Of a DNA stretch of 64,000 nt, positions 14,922-29,445 are shown piece by piece. Numbering within the stretch: position 1 is the first letter of the stretch; the number at the start of each line of letters is the position of its first letter. A program made the translations under genes and the position numbers. Source of the DNA: Apostichopus japonicus (lineage: Eukaryota; Echinodermata; Holothuroidea; Aspidochirotida; Stichopodidae); NCBI RefSeq assembly GCF_037975245.1, contig NC_092562.1, positions 27,455,554 through 27,519,553 on the forward strand, given 5' to 3'. The notes under the pieces are model-generated. The model was not told the origin of the DNA and ran no database searches. It saw only the letters and a list, made by a program, of their open reading frames with translations.

Positions 14922-15016
14922 GAAATCGTCATGAGTTAAAAAATCACAGTTTTATGTTGCTCAGTCGTACTCACTTACCTCAAATGTCTTTCCTTAATGT
15001 TTTAATTGCTTTATAG
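14226..15016. other. Satellite edge and intergenic/intronic spacer
   Basis: The array fades after 14220. At 14660-14690 there is one decayed palindrome (GATTATGGGGACTGTCC followed by ACATAAT), an old satellite relic outside the array. A (TA)n tract lies at 14879-14919. I see no exon for the PTP gene here, so its D1 and ectodomain, if present, lie outside the window or were separated by the array. Confidence 0.6.
14879..14919. repeat. (TA)n microsatellite
   Basis: Uninterrupted TA dinucleotides, about 20 repeats. Confidence 0.95.
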
Positions 15017-15093
15017 TGGAGAAAAGATCGCCAATCCTCCAATGCATGAGCAAGTTTGGTTCCAACAATTTCATCAATGCATGTTTTGCATCC
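15017..15093 (+). CDS. PTP D2 exon a (YINA motif)
   Basis: 77 nt, between TTTATAG and GTAAGT. It needs one nucleotide from the previous exon, then reads EKRSPILQ..NNFINACFAS. This matches the family segment around D-Y-I-N-A-x-Y-I. The homologous minus-strand exon (40633-40709) is also 77 nt. Confidence 0.85.
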
Positions 15094-18000
15094 GTAAGTT
15101 TGAACGTATCTACTTGATGATTATCTTAAAATCATATTCTGCTCAGCATTTACTAAGGCTTGAGTCCATTAGATAGTATTTGCTAATTTCTTATATATAC
15201 ATTCCTAACAATACTGACTTCTTTTTCTTGGAGGCGCATGCTAATTTCTTTTACGCGGAAGCAATGTTTATCTTATATCTTTATTTCTTGTTCCCCTCAA
15301 CCATTTTTCTTAATTATCTGCAGTCATTTGTCATGAAAGATGCCTTCATTGCCACTCAGTCACCATTGCCAAACACAGCTGAAGATTTCTGGAGACTAGT
15401 CTATGACTGGAAATGTCCTTTGATTGCAATGCTCAACCAACTTGATCCAAAAGATGAGGTAAGAACAACTCTTGTACACCAAAATCAGTAGTGTGTTGCA
15501 TTTTTTATGTGTGGTTATCAACCCCTCACAAAATGAAAGTATGGAATAAGAAGGGTCAAGGCTATGTACTGGACAGCTTTGGCTGATGATATTAACAATG
15601 TGGTTTAGCATGGCTTATCTTGATGTCTTTCAGATTAATTTCAGGCAAACCATCATCATAATTTTGTGAATTTAAGATTTTTTTGGAAACTCATTTTGAG
15701 GTTTTTTTCGCAGCTGTCGGTTTTGTTCTACGGGTGACATCTTTCATGCTTTGCTTCCAAGCTTCCTAGCTCTAATGAATAAATTAACTGAGTAAAAGTT
15801 AACCAACTTTTCATACGGCAGTGAGCAAGCCAAGCGATGGTTGCCTTTGTTTCATACCTGGATGTAGTTGTCTTCCTGTCTTCGTAGGTACATAGATCAT
15901 TTTAACAGGAGGCTCTCAACAGAACAACAAAGTTGGTGTGATTTAAGAAAATTTACTCAACCAACACCGAACTCAGTAACTTTCTAGCACACCTCAGCAG
16001 ACATTTCCTCTTTCTCAGATTAAGGCCAGTTAGGGTAAGATACTATTGATGATGAGGAAGTACCGAGGCTTATACAATTTATGGTTATTCATAGTGAAAA
16101 AGTTTACCTACAAATCTTTAGATGGCTTAAACATCCAATGTCTACACATCGTAAGAGTCTGTTCTTCATTGAGAGATCCCAGATAAATTATTGGTCTGAC
16201 CAGGGAGCAAACATATAAACATTGGGGTCGATCATGTTACTGATTCCTTCATTCTCACTTTGTTTCAAGTTAGAGAGCTAAGTACTCCTATCCTGTGAGA
16301 TATTGACAACCAAGGTTTGATACATCATTCATTGGTCGACGACTTCTGAAATTCTTGTACTGTAGATTTGTACTAATTGTAGTATTTTCTCTTCGTTAGC
16401 ACGGACAGACTAATATTTGAGAGCCACATGGTACTGTGTATCCACTCAATGTCTTTGTTTCTATTGCCTTTAGTTATTTGTTTAAGACAGATATATTGTT
16501 GCAGTCATGGGCAACTACTGTTTTTTATTCTTAACCACAAACATTAATTTGCTTTCATAATTGCTAGACATTGGAACTGCTTTTAAGGTGAGTGATTTTA
16601 TACAATCTACAACCCTCCTTGCAAATTTGCACATTAAATTCAAATATTTTATCAGTCTTTATCTCTAACTTAGTTTCTTTTTGGTGGTGTTATTTCTGTC
16701 GTGTTATTTCTATATGGTTTGGTCCAAGATTTTAACTAATCGTGACCCATCTTAATACATCCTTTTAACCAACGGAAATAGTCAGTAAAGAAGATATATA
16801 AAAAAGAAGATGGTAAAAAAAAAGTGACAACAAAAGTACACTAAAAGGAAATGCTTGATCCTTCTGTGCAATTTAACAATAGAAACAGTCATCCCCCCAA
16901 CCCCCTCTCCCACACATGCATACTCTGCAAGAAGCACAGCAAAATGTCAAGCATGTGACGTTCCCTCACATAAAATTTTTAGCGCATGAAAAGGGAAATA
17001 AACGTACTTTGTCTTGGAGAGTAAATTGAAATAAAAAACTATATGTGCAACATAACTTAAGATATCAATGTCAAAGGAGGTTGATTACTCCACTTGCTTT
17101 AAAGATGGCACATAAGCCCCCACAATCTTAATAGTTTTGATACATGGAACCCAGGCTATATCACATCCAGTTCATGGAATTGGACGCTCTACGTTTTCTC
17201 TCTAGCTAAACCTAAGGCCATTGTGCTGCAATATGCATTGATTGCTTTGATCATGGTTGTTGCTTTTTTCTAATTCATTAAAATTACACTTTCCTGCTAT
17301 ATTTGTTACTGGTTCAAAACAATGTTTGTGTCAAGGAAGTCAAAGAAACACTGTCATTGGTGAAATGGGCTGTAGAAATATGCCGTGACCGCAAGTTATT
17401 TCAAACTTTCCAGACATTTTTATAATCTTTAATCTTTTCCCATACACTTTATAACATCATTCACAATTTACACTTGTCTTCTCTCCTCATTCACATTGAT
17501 GCACACTGTGAGCTGTGTGTGAAGTACAATGTGAACTATATGTGGAGCATGCTTTTGTCAATGTTATCCAGGTCACCCCAGATCCTTGCAACCCTGTGTT
17601 TATTGCCTGCATGCATGCATCCTAAGTAGGCTGGATGTGTCCAGACAAAATAAGTGATTTTACTTAATATGCATGAAACTGAAAATAATGAGATAAGTAG
17701 CAAGGTCATCTTTGTTGTAATTCCTGAAACTGATTGGAAACCATGCAGAAAACACGTCTTTGGTACAGGTACCTTTAAAGAATTCATGTTCAGTTGGAGA
17801 GATATTGCCATATCAACTCCTTTCGCCCATTCATGTGCATCGATGATCAAGCTGAAGAGAGAGAAACAGCTTCAGCTTCCGATGGGTTCATCATAGATAA
17901 CCAACGTTTACTACCATCTTGAATTTCCTATGGCTCTATCATAGAGGCCCATCTTAAACTTGCTGTTACAGCACTCATGATTTCTTTTTTTTCGTAGCTT

Positions 18001-21000
18001 GAAACTAAAAAATGTATGAAAAAGAATTTTGTTTCTAATGATATAACTTTTCTTGCATTCAAAGACTGTTTACGACTGCAACAGGACTTTGGAGTAAAAA
18101 GAGAAAGACTCGTCTTATCCATTTAAATAGACTTCCCTATGCAATTTGCACAATGCAATGTGAGCTGGTTTCATCAAACTAAACACAGAGATCAAGAACA
18201 GAAGGGCAGTAGGCAATGAATAGTCACTGGAATTGATGTCAGACTCACATGCTCTACACCAAGACTTTTGCTGCATTTGATCTTCAGAATCAGATATGCG
18301 GAGTTCAAAAAAATAGTCGAACGTTTTGAGTGTCATGCAATTACGCTTAGAAATACAGAGTCATGCACTAAGATTGCTTTACCTCAACCTGTGATTTCCT
18401 TAAAAAATGTACCGATTGTTATGTGTGGAAATGAGTAATTGGCTATACTGCGAGTGGAAACCCACAGCTCCTTTACAGTAGGATCAGCACCCATTCATCA
18501 GCACACCTCAGATCAGTTACCATTTTTTATATCTTTATCAGCATGTAAGATCAGCCAGCACTTTTGTAAGTTCAAGTTTACCAATTGCATCAGATCAGTT
18601 ACCACGTGTTAATCTTTATCAGTTTATAAGATCAGCCAGCATTTGTATAAGATTTGTTTTACCATTTGCATAAGATCATTTACATTACCATTTGTATATC
18701 TTAGTCAGTTTGTAAGATCAGCCAGCAATTGTATAGAAGATCAGCTTTATAATTTGCATCAGATCAGTTACCATATTTATATCATTATCAGTTTGTAAGA
18801 TCAACCAGCACTTGTATAAGATCAGCTTTATTTTATTTGCATCATATCAGTTTATCATCTGTTCATCTTTATTAGTTCATAAAATCAGCTAACACTTGTA
18901 TAAGATCAGTTTTATCAATTGCATCTGATCAGTAACAGTACCATTGTATATCTTTATCAGTATGTAAGATCAGCCAGCACTTGTATAAGTTCAAGTTTAC
19001 CATTTGCATCAGATCAGTTACCAAGTGCTAATCTTTATCAGTTTATAAGATCAGCCAGCATTTGTATAAGATTTGTTTTACCATTTGCATAAGATCATTT
19101 ACATTACCATTTGTATATCTTAGTCAGTTTGTAAGATCAGCCAGCAATTGTATAGAAGATCAGCTTTATAATTTGCATCAGATCAGTTACCATATGTATA
19201 TCTTTATCAGTTTGTAAGATCAACCAGCACTTGTATAAGATCAGCTTTATTTTATTTGCATCATATCAGTTTATCATCTGTTCATCTTTATCAGTTTATA
19301 AGATCAGCTAACACTTGTATAAGATCAGGTTAAATTTTATAGCATCTGATCAGTTACCATTTGTATATCTTTATCAGTTTGTTAGATCAGCTAGCACTTG
19401 AAAAGATCAGTTTCATTTATATGTATCTGACCACTAATACCATTTGCAAAAGATCATTTACATTACCATTTGTATATCTTAGTCAGTTTGTAAGATCAGC
19501 CAGCAATTGTATAGAAGATCAGGTTGACTATTTGCATCAGATCAGTTACCATATGTATATCTTTATTAGTGTGTAAGATCAGCCAGCACTTATATAAGAT
19601 CAAGTTTATTTTATTTGCTCCAAATCAGTTTATCTTCATCAGTTTATAAGATAAGCCAGCCCTTCTATAATATCAGGTTTATTTTACATCTGATCAGTTG
19701 CCATTTTCATTTCTTTATCCGTGTATAAGGTCAGTTAGCACTCGAATAAGATGAGGTTTATATATTGCATCTGAAAGTTACCATTTGTACAATTTTATCA
19801 GTTGTAAGATTAGCCAGCACTTTTGAAGGACCAGTTTTTCTATTTGTATTGTTACGTTGGAATGCGAGAGGTCTCGATAATTAATTTTTAACGAGACACA
19901 AGCCTGGGTTCGTTTTTGAGAGGAACACAGACAAATTGACGAGTCTAGAGAATTTGGATGAGAACGTAAAACTATATTGAACAATGGAGTTTGAACCAAT
20001 AACAACAAATGGTAATTACAAATATATAGAAAATTACTCACAAGCTTAACAAAGTAGGATACACTTTAAAACACGCTGGTCTCTTCCAACGGCGATATCC
20101 CTCAGCGGCCACGGCCTTGATGACGACGATTCTCGGTCCGTTGTACCGCGAAATCCACTGGTCCTCGACGAAGTTTCTCGCGATCCCAGAAACAGCAGTA
20201 ACCTTCTTTCCGGCGATGCTCCAAAATAGAAGACGGACTTCCAGCCACAATCGAGTGAAGCACAAGTCGAACTTCTCGCCGACTACATATTACCAGAGTC
20301 AGTACAAAATCAGCTTTATAGCCACTAACTCCTGGCGTAACGAACTTCCTCAACGGAGACAGAAATTCTTCACCTTCTCCGAAATAAAGACTAGAAAACT
20401 GTAGTTTTACAGCAAAGTCCTCTTCAAACTTCTGAATGGAAGTGTAGAATCAATCTTGGTATCTTGGTATGGAAGTTGAGCACTGACGATATATAGTAGA
20501 ATGGTATATGTGTCGTCGCTTGTATTCGTTCAGAAACTGAGAAACTCTCCGATCTGGGCGGGTTTTTATACGATTCGCCATGTCAAGAATCATCCAGATC
20601 TTTCTCGATACACCAGAGTAATAACTCGACACCCATTTTCTTCCTTCCCGGAAGTCCTTTGTATATCTCGCGAACATTCCAGAGAATCCACGAAAATGTG
20701 TGCACAGCTTACACGCGATTTCACGTAAACCGACGTTAACCCGTGACCAGCGCGTCATTATAAGGAATATACCAGAGCAATAGCGTTTCATAGCATTCTG
20801 ACACGGTAACCCGACCTAATTTCTCAAATATTGATTTATCATGTAGGAAATTTCAAATACTTTGTATAATATAACATTAGGTTCCTTACTAGCAGTGACT
20901 AGTGTTAGGCTACAATGGGCCCTCGTAACAGTATTCTGATCAGTTTCCATTTCTTTGTCTAATTAAAACTATTAGAGATATTGTAGTAACAAGAGTGAAT

Positions 21001-24000
21001 TGCAATCAAAACTTTGGAAAAGTTTCCGCTTCCATATTTCATTAAAATACTTTTGGTGCTTTTTATGTCCTGCTTAGTCCTGCTGCCAGTATTGGCCAGA
21101 CAGTGGATCAGTCGAGTATGGTTACCTGATGGTAGAGCTAAAAGATGAGCAAGATATGGGATTCTATGAGTACCGCGTGTTTGAGTTGACACACTCATAT
21201 GTCAAGGTAAGCACATTCATAGAAGGCCATTGCAGATGTATAATAAAATAACCAACAGTGTATGTGAATACTTTATTCCTGGTTGTAGATGCATGCAGGG
21301 TTTGGGATATCACCATTTGATATGCAAATGATAGTAGCTGGCTAGAGCGCTGAAATATGAGAATGAGCTCCACTTCAGTACATACAGTATAAGCCGGTTA
21401 CCAGATACATTAAGTGCAACGAGTCCTCAATTAGTCGCTCGTAGACATATCTTGGACGTCAAATATTTCAATCCAGCCTAGGATAAAGAACCAGGCAACA
21501 TTCCACAAACTGGCATTTGTGCACCTTTATTAAAGGCGTTATATACTTCAGCATCATATTTGCATCATCCCGTTGTATAGCTTTCTCTCTCTCTCTTCGT
21601 AATGTAACAAGTTGATTCTGTCTAGCACTTTGAGCCAACCAATGCTGTTATTCTGTGACCCTAATTGTAGAAAATTGAGAGCTCAATTAAAAGGACAGAG
21701 GTTTCCAATATTACTGAAGCTATCAGTCATACGATAAGTTAATGTTGCTTCATGTATCACCAAAGCAATGTAAAGGATACTGTCTGACAGAATGTGTGTG
21801 TAAGTCTGTACGAATGTATTTTAGATCATCCTCTAAGCAGGAACTCGCAAATAAGCCTCATTGGCTTATCAAAGCCGCAAGTTGACCCAAGTCAGTCTCT
21901 TACATTCATATTTAAGGTCCATGATTGTATATTGTCAATTGTAAACAACTCTGTAACTGGTCGACATACATTAATCTTGAAGTGACTAGAACTCGGACTC
22001 AAACTCGACAGTGATTTCACTGTTTGTCATGTCTTTCATTTTTGCAATTTGACAGTCCTAAACTGAAAAAAAGTCAGTACTACAAGCTCTGTGTTTGAGA
22101 TGAATCCCTCATCATTTCTACCACAAAGCAGTGAAGGTGCTAACTAAATGCTGATTAAGATGTATTTGTCAACCTGTTCACAACTTATTGTATCATAATC
22201 GCATTACTCCTATTACGATATGTCTTTGTGCAGAAAAACTTCACAATTCACCACCTGATGCTGAAGTCCTGGAATGAAGGTAGTGATGTTTTACAGCTAA
22301 TGAAACAGATTGAAATACTTGAAGAAAAGTACAGTCTGGAAGGACCAAAGGTGGTCCATTGCAGGTGCGTAGAACCATGACTGGCTGCCTTTTCATCAGT
22401 AGTGGCTCTATGGTCGTACCACGAGCTGACTTAATGACTATAACAACTGCCTAAGAAATAGCATTGTTTCACTTACAAAATTTAAGATGTCCCTGCCATC
22501 AAAGTTGTTTAGGGAAGCTTGTCATGACCTTGGAAAGGCCATAGTGCCATTCATATTTGATGATGTGTGTTCATTGTTACGTTGAATGTTAACCTTGAGG
22601 TTACAGTTTACTAAGTTGTATTTGTTACTGCATAGTGGCTCATCAGTGTCAAGAACATGGTAGTAAAGTGGCAAGCAGCACTAGTATCAAAGAAAAAAGG
22701 AATTTTAGCAACAGCTGCTTCAGGGAAAAGGTAACTTCAAAATTTCAAATGATAATGGTTTAGTGAGAACTTCTAAGAGAGCAGAAAACATTCTCTTACA
22801 TCTCTCAAGGATCGGTCAGTTGTTTACTAGATAGATCGAGAGGGACAATCTCTTCATACGTCTTCCATAACTGGCGGATGTGGAAACTTGTAATTTAGTG
22901 TATTGTAGTTAAATGCCAGCAAATGTTTGTGGCTGGGTAGAATTATAGTAGGCACCCAATGACCTGTTTGAATGCCAGTTGAGCAAAGGATAACAGTTTA
23001 ATACATTAGAAACAGGTCCTCATCCATATGTGTATATCAGTCTGTCCTTCAATAGAAGCAGGTATCTGCCAAATTACATCTTGTAAATGACCTATTATAC
23101 CAATGCACAACCGAAATGAATTCAAAAGCAACAAAATTGCAGATACTTGATATGAAATGTGAAAATGCTATATATATTTATGTATATATATATATGTATA
23201 TTTATATATAAACATATCTATATAAAGCCATATCAAACTAGATGTCATATGAGGTTCTATATAGGTAAATAGTTCCCCCGTAGCACTAAAAGTCATTTCT
23301 AATAAAGACAGTTGAGATAAAATCAGTTGAATGAGAAGTTTTCTCTGGTGCAGCTTGATAAATTGCTCCAAGTTAGCCCTGTCAAATATATTTCAGTCTT
23401 CCAGATAGTACACTTGAGCCTCTAGAACAACTCCAATGCCTATCCCTACTCCACTTGCATTTAAAAGACATCATCGACATTGTAAGTGCTGAATTGTAGA
23501 GGTAGTGACAGATCCCTTCTGTGTTTGTGGTGAAAACTCTTTACTTTCTTTGTTTATGGTGAGGTGGGGGTAGGGGGATTGAGCTCATGGTTGGCAACTT
23601 GAAGGTGTGTGGAAAGAACCACTAAATTATTAGTTTTCAATCAAGATCAATCCCGCCATAAGGTTACCAGTTATGGAGGAATGAAGATGTTTCTTTAGAG
23701 GACTGAACATATTTCATGAGCACCTCCCATTACTCTCAAAGTGATGAGAGACTGCAATGGAGTTTGTATATCTTTACCATACATTATGCTTGTATAGCAA
23801 GATGAAACAACAGAAAAATATGGTTTATTTCAGACCATAAGTTTTACGTAAATAAAAAACATTTATAGCAATGTTTTTCATCACTACAGAATTATGTATA
23901 CAAATTACTGAGCTTTATTCAAAACATTCCTAGGCTGTATCACCACTTTCAAGACAGTTTTCAGCATGGTAGGTGAACTCATTAAATATTATATAAATTC

Positions 24001-24504
24001 AGTTAACTTGTGATTGAGTTGTTTTATTTGACACTTCTGCAGAAATGGTGTCGGTCGTACTGGAGTCCTTCTTGCAGTCAAGTCTGAAATGGAACGAATC
24101 ACGGTTGAAAACAAGCTGAATGTTTTCAATAGCGTCAGAATGCTGAGGAGCAGTAACCACAGTCTCGTTCTTACAAAGGTAACCCAGCTCATACAAGTTA
24201 ATTTAATGTCAATTTCTTAACCATGTTCTTTTTGCTGATTAAATTGTGACCCCACTGTTCATCTGACTAAATATATATATATAGATATCTATATATACCA
24301 GCATTGTTTGGAATACTCAATATTGTATAGGTGTTGATATTTCCAGCTTTTGCTAGTCTCCACCCTGATCCCTATACATCAGTCAGCCATGTTTCTCCAT
24401 GAGAAGTTTACATTGTTTCTTTCGTTCATCAGGAGGACTATATCTTGTGTCATCAGTTGCTAAAAATGGCTAATCCAGCAGAACCTGAATATGCCAATAT
24501 CTAA
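15017..24504 (+). CDS. Receptor-type PTP, C-terminal catalytic domain (six exons, partial gene)
   Basis: Join of 15017-15093, 15324-15458, 21078-21206, 22234-22364, 24043-24178 and 24433-24504. All junctions are GT/AG and the reading frame stays open throughout. Landmarks in order are NNFINACFAS (family YINAxYI), AFIATQSPLPNT..DFWRLVYDWKCPLIAMLNQLDPKDE, CCQYWPDSG, LKSWNEG where the WPD loop is expected, VVHCRNGVGRTG (Cys-x5-Arg loop split by an intron inside the Arg codon), and a final EPEYANI followed by TAA. WPD is replaced by WNE and the Ser after the catalytic Cys by Arg, as in weakly active D2 domains of receptor PTPs. D1, the membrane segment and the ectodomain are not in the window. 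It would act at the inner plasma membrane on phosphotyrosine proteins or as a docking/regulatory domain. It is convergent with the minus-strand paralogue at 27918-48980. Confidence 0.88.
15324..15458 (+). CDS. PTP D2 exon b (FIATQxPLP motif)
   Basis: 135 nt after CTGCAG and before GTAAGA, phase 0 at both ends. It encodes SFVMKDAFIATQSPLP through LDPKDE, the highly conserved FIATQGPLPNT..DFW..VW segment. The minus-strand homologue at 39814-39948 is also 135 nt. Confidence 0.93.
15459..18484 (+). other. Intron of PTP gene, first part
   Basis: Unique-looking AT-rich intron sequence with no supportable exon. Short open frames on both strands (for example 17536-17896) show no family resemblance. 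A stretch near 18060-18150 resembles 37130-37230 in the same orientation. The two PTP genes run in opposite directions, so this is a dispersed repeat rather than a conserved intron. Confidence 0.6.
18485..19845. repeat. ~83-bp minisatellite array with ~415-bp higher-order period
   Basis: Repeats of TAAGATCAGCCAGCACTTGT, each followed by a variable piece with CATCAGATCAGTTACCAT and ATCTTTATCAGTTTGTAAG. Core spacing is about 72-90 bp. A block of about five monomers recurs: the variants ACCACGTGTTAATC at 18601 and ACCAAGTGCTAATC at 19020 mark equivalent positions. Monomers decay toward both ends. The array resumes briefly after the LTR insertion (20931-20965). Confidence 0.88.
19850..20930. mobile_element. 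Solo LTR of a retrotransposon (TG...CA, 4-bp target duplication)
   Basis: This 1081-bp block starts TGTTACG and ends CGTAACA, an inverted 7-bp terminus with TG/CA ends. It is flanked by GTAT on both sides (19846-19849 and 20931-20934). It interrupts the 83-bp minisatellite: the flanks rejoin into a normal monomer when the block and one GTAT are removed. It is more GC-rich than its surroundings. It has open frames on both strands (20038-20791) but no gag, protease or RT motif, as expected of a solo LTR. A Ty3/gypsy-type origin is likely, and orientation is not decided. Confidence 0.75.
20935..21077 (+). other. End of PTP intron 2
   Basis: A remnant of the minisatellite (CTGATCAGTTTCCATTTCTT) is followed by unique sequence leading to the acceptor TGCTTAG. 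Confidence 0.6.
21078..21206 (+). CDS. PTP D2 exon c (YWP motif)
   Basis: 129 nt after GCTTAG and before GTAAGC, phase 0. It encodes SCCQYWPDSGSVEYGYLMVE and on to FELTHSYVK, corresponding to the C-x-Q-Y-W-P segment and the following beta strands. The minus-strand homologue (37380-37508) is also 129 nt. Confidence 0.92.
21207..22233 (+). other. PTP intron 3
   Basis: About 1 kb, AT-rich, with no repeat or exon recognised. The short open frames do not look like any family. Confidence 0.6.
22234..22364 (+). CDS. PTP D2 exon d (degenerate WPD loop, catalytic Cys)
   Basis: 131 nt after GTGCAG. It encodes KNFTIHHLMLKSWNEGSD to PKVVHC and ends with AG of the next codon. The loop that normally reads WPD reads WNE, so the general-acid Asp is replaced by Glu. 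The catalytic Cys is kept. The exon ends inside the signature motif, as in the paralogues. Confidence 0.92.
22365..24042 (+). other. PTP intron 4
   Basis: No exon or clear mobile element seen. A short TA-rich patch lies at 23161-23225. Confidence 0.6.
24043..24178 (+). CDS. PTP D2 exon e (x-N-G-V-G-R-T-G)
   Basis: 136 nt after TTCTGCAG and before GTAACC. It completes the signature as HC-R-N-G-V-G-R-T-G, then VLLAVKSEMERITVENKLNV and on to SNHSLVLTK. The Cys-x5-Arg geometry is kept, but the usual Ser-Ala after Cys is Arg-Asn. The homologous exons at 31961-32096 and 55443-55578 are also 136 nt. Confidence 0.94.
24433..24504 (+). CDS. PTP terminal exon (EDYILCHQLL...YANI stop)
   Basis: 72 nt including TAA, after TCATCAG. 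It encodes EDYILCHQLLKMANPAE followed by PEYANI. This is the last PTP helix (family Q-Y-x-L-C/F) and a short tail. The final YANI matches the pY-x-N pattern preferred by Grb2-type SH2 domains. The same ending occurs in the paralogue at 56330-56401. Confidence 0.9.
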   Translation, partial: EDYILCHQLLKMANPAEPEYANI

Positions 24505-27917
<3,413 letters not shown>

Positions 27918-27992
27918 TCAGCTCTGCTTAGATGTTGCCATATGTTGACTCTGGTGAATCCATATATGGAGCTGACAGAGATCGTAATCATC
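27918..27992 (-). CDS. Terminal exon of minus-strand PTP, frameshifted
   Basis: After acceptor TTCTCAG it reads DDYDLCQLH in the frame carried over from 31961-32096, then diverges and stops at TGA (27918-27920). Another frame of the same stretch encodes MDSPESTYGNI and stops at TAA (27928-27930). The distance from acceptor to that TAA is 65 nt, against 72 nt in both paralogues, so a net 7-nt loss explains the shift. Confidence 0.75.
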   Translation of the reverse strand, partial: DDYDLCQLHIWIHQSQHMATSKQS

Positions 27993-28940
27993 CTGAGAAT
28001 AATAAATGAAAACATAACCTGTGAGAGAGAATCACCAAAGTTACTGCACACATGTATCATACAACCTATGAAAAACACACCTACCCACAACGGTCATACG
28101 ATCAATATTTTCAACACCAAGCCATTTAAGTGGTTCTGGTTACTTAAAAAATCACATTCTGTCGTTTTCATCGATTGAATACTGACTTATATTTCCCGTG
28201 ACGAATCCCAACGAAAGAATGGTAAATTATCAATTTTAGCTCTCACTGTCTCATGTTATACCTCAGAAGGGCATGCAAGAGATATTAAGCAAGATTGCAA
28301 AAGAGCATATGCAAACAAATTGTTATGCCTACTACGACCAAGTTGGTAAAGTCATTAAACTGGTGGGTGGTGTGGCTACCATCCATCCAGGCCGACTCCT
28401 TTCTCTTTAGGATCCACTTCCGTTACATGGCTAGTGTCAGCGAGAAGCTACTCGGCGAACAAGGTGAGGGTTGGTTCATATAACCAAGGTATAAGTAAAA
28501 AGGACAAGAGACCTTAGTAATAATATACGATCTTTTTAAGGAATTTATATACAGCTCACCTCACTGAGTTTGAGAATCATCTCTCTTGTATGTATGTATG
28601 TATTTTTTTTTTATTTGAGTAGGTTGCTCTCCATGCACTCCTGTCTTCAGACCGGCACCAATATTAGGGATAACGTTCACGTTGGTGTGTGTGTGGGTGC
28701 ATGTGAAGAGATAACTATGGCTTCTCACTTTCCAAAGAGATGTTCCATAGTGGGGCTGGGTGGGTTAGCATATATGAGGTAAGTGCGTGGTTACCAAAAT
28801 CATAAACCAGGTAAGAAGTTTCGGGGAACTTATAACACACAATTACCTCATATAAATATGCATTCATACTAGCAATGTTGGGGAGGTCCTTCCCGAAACA
28901 CTACTGCTCTACCAAAGGAGCCCTCTGCTGAAACTGTTTG
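27993..28940 (-). other. Last intron of minus-strand PTP, non-element part
   Basis: No exon seen. The part at 28312-28440 is a dispersed repeat also present near 31660-31770. Confidence 0.55.
28312..28440 (+). repeat. Dispersed repeat, copy 1 (SINE-like?)
   Basis: Contains GACCAAGTTGGTAAAGTCAT and GGTGTGGCTACCATCCATCC. A related sequence runs on the opposite strand at about 31660-31770 (GTCAAGTCGTTAACC and GTGGGTGTGGCTACCAGCC). Short and multi-copy, but I cannot assign box A/B, so its class is open. Confidence 0.5.
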
Positions 28941-29059
28941 GCAAGTAACATGACACAAAGTATGAGGGAGTTTTCCATGACGCAGCCTTTATGACTTCTC
29001 CATTGAGATGTAAGACCTGGCGTTGGCCCCAACGTCAGAAGCTGTTGCCAGTTTTTTGT

Positions 29060-29445
29060 CTGTTGAGTAGGGCTTGATTAGATTGACAATCCAACTCAAC
29101 AGAGTCAGTTTGAGGTTGTGGTAAAGGAATATCTTGGTAGGATGAATGGCCTCTGTGGCGTACTGACTGGTTTAATTTTCTATAGGTACCACTTTAGTGC
29201 CCTGACTGGACAACAAAGTTTGCCTTCTGTCATTGACGACGATATAGAGGCTAGTGTTGGGAGGAAGATTTCCTCTGGGGTAAATGAGGATGACTGGTTT
29301 GCCAGGAACTCTGACTCAGGTGGTAGGTGTAATCCACTCGGTTCAAACCCAATAAATCCCGGTTTGGTCGCCAAGACGTATAGACAGCTTCGTTGCTTTG
29401 CTGACGCCGATGTAACAATGAAAGATGTCTAAAATGTGACAAATT
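29060..29445 (-). pseudogene. DIRS-like tyrosine recombinase fragment
   Basis: The open frame 29180-29374 with its upstream extension reads SASAKQRSCLYVLATKPGF, then PESEFLANQSSSFTPEEIFLP and LCCPVRALKWYL. DIRS-type recombinases typically have a similar ASAKR..ELHAL, FL.K...P and LCPVRALRYYL series. Beyond 29180 the frame is interrupted by stops, and the catalytic R/H/Y residues are not readable. Confidence 0.68.

Noticed and set aside
17654-17896. 80-codon frame as an extra PTP exon
   Set aside because: No PTP motif, and the neighbouring exons 15324-15458 and 21078-21206 join directly in phase and in family order.
20038-20791. Several frames of 75-113 codons on both strands
   Set aside because: They lie within the solo LTR, overlap on opposite strands and show no gag, protease or envelope features.
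29118-29432. Plus-strand 104-codon frame as a gene
   Set aside because: It is antisense to the DIRS-like recombinase fragment, which has clear family motifs.
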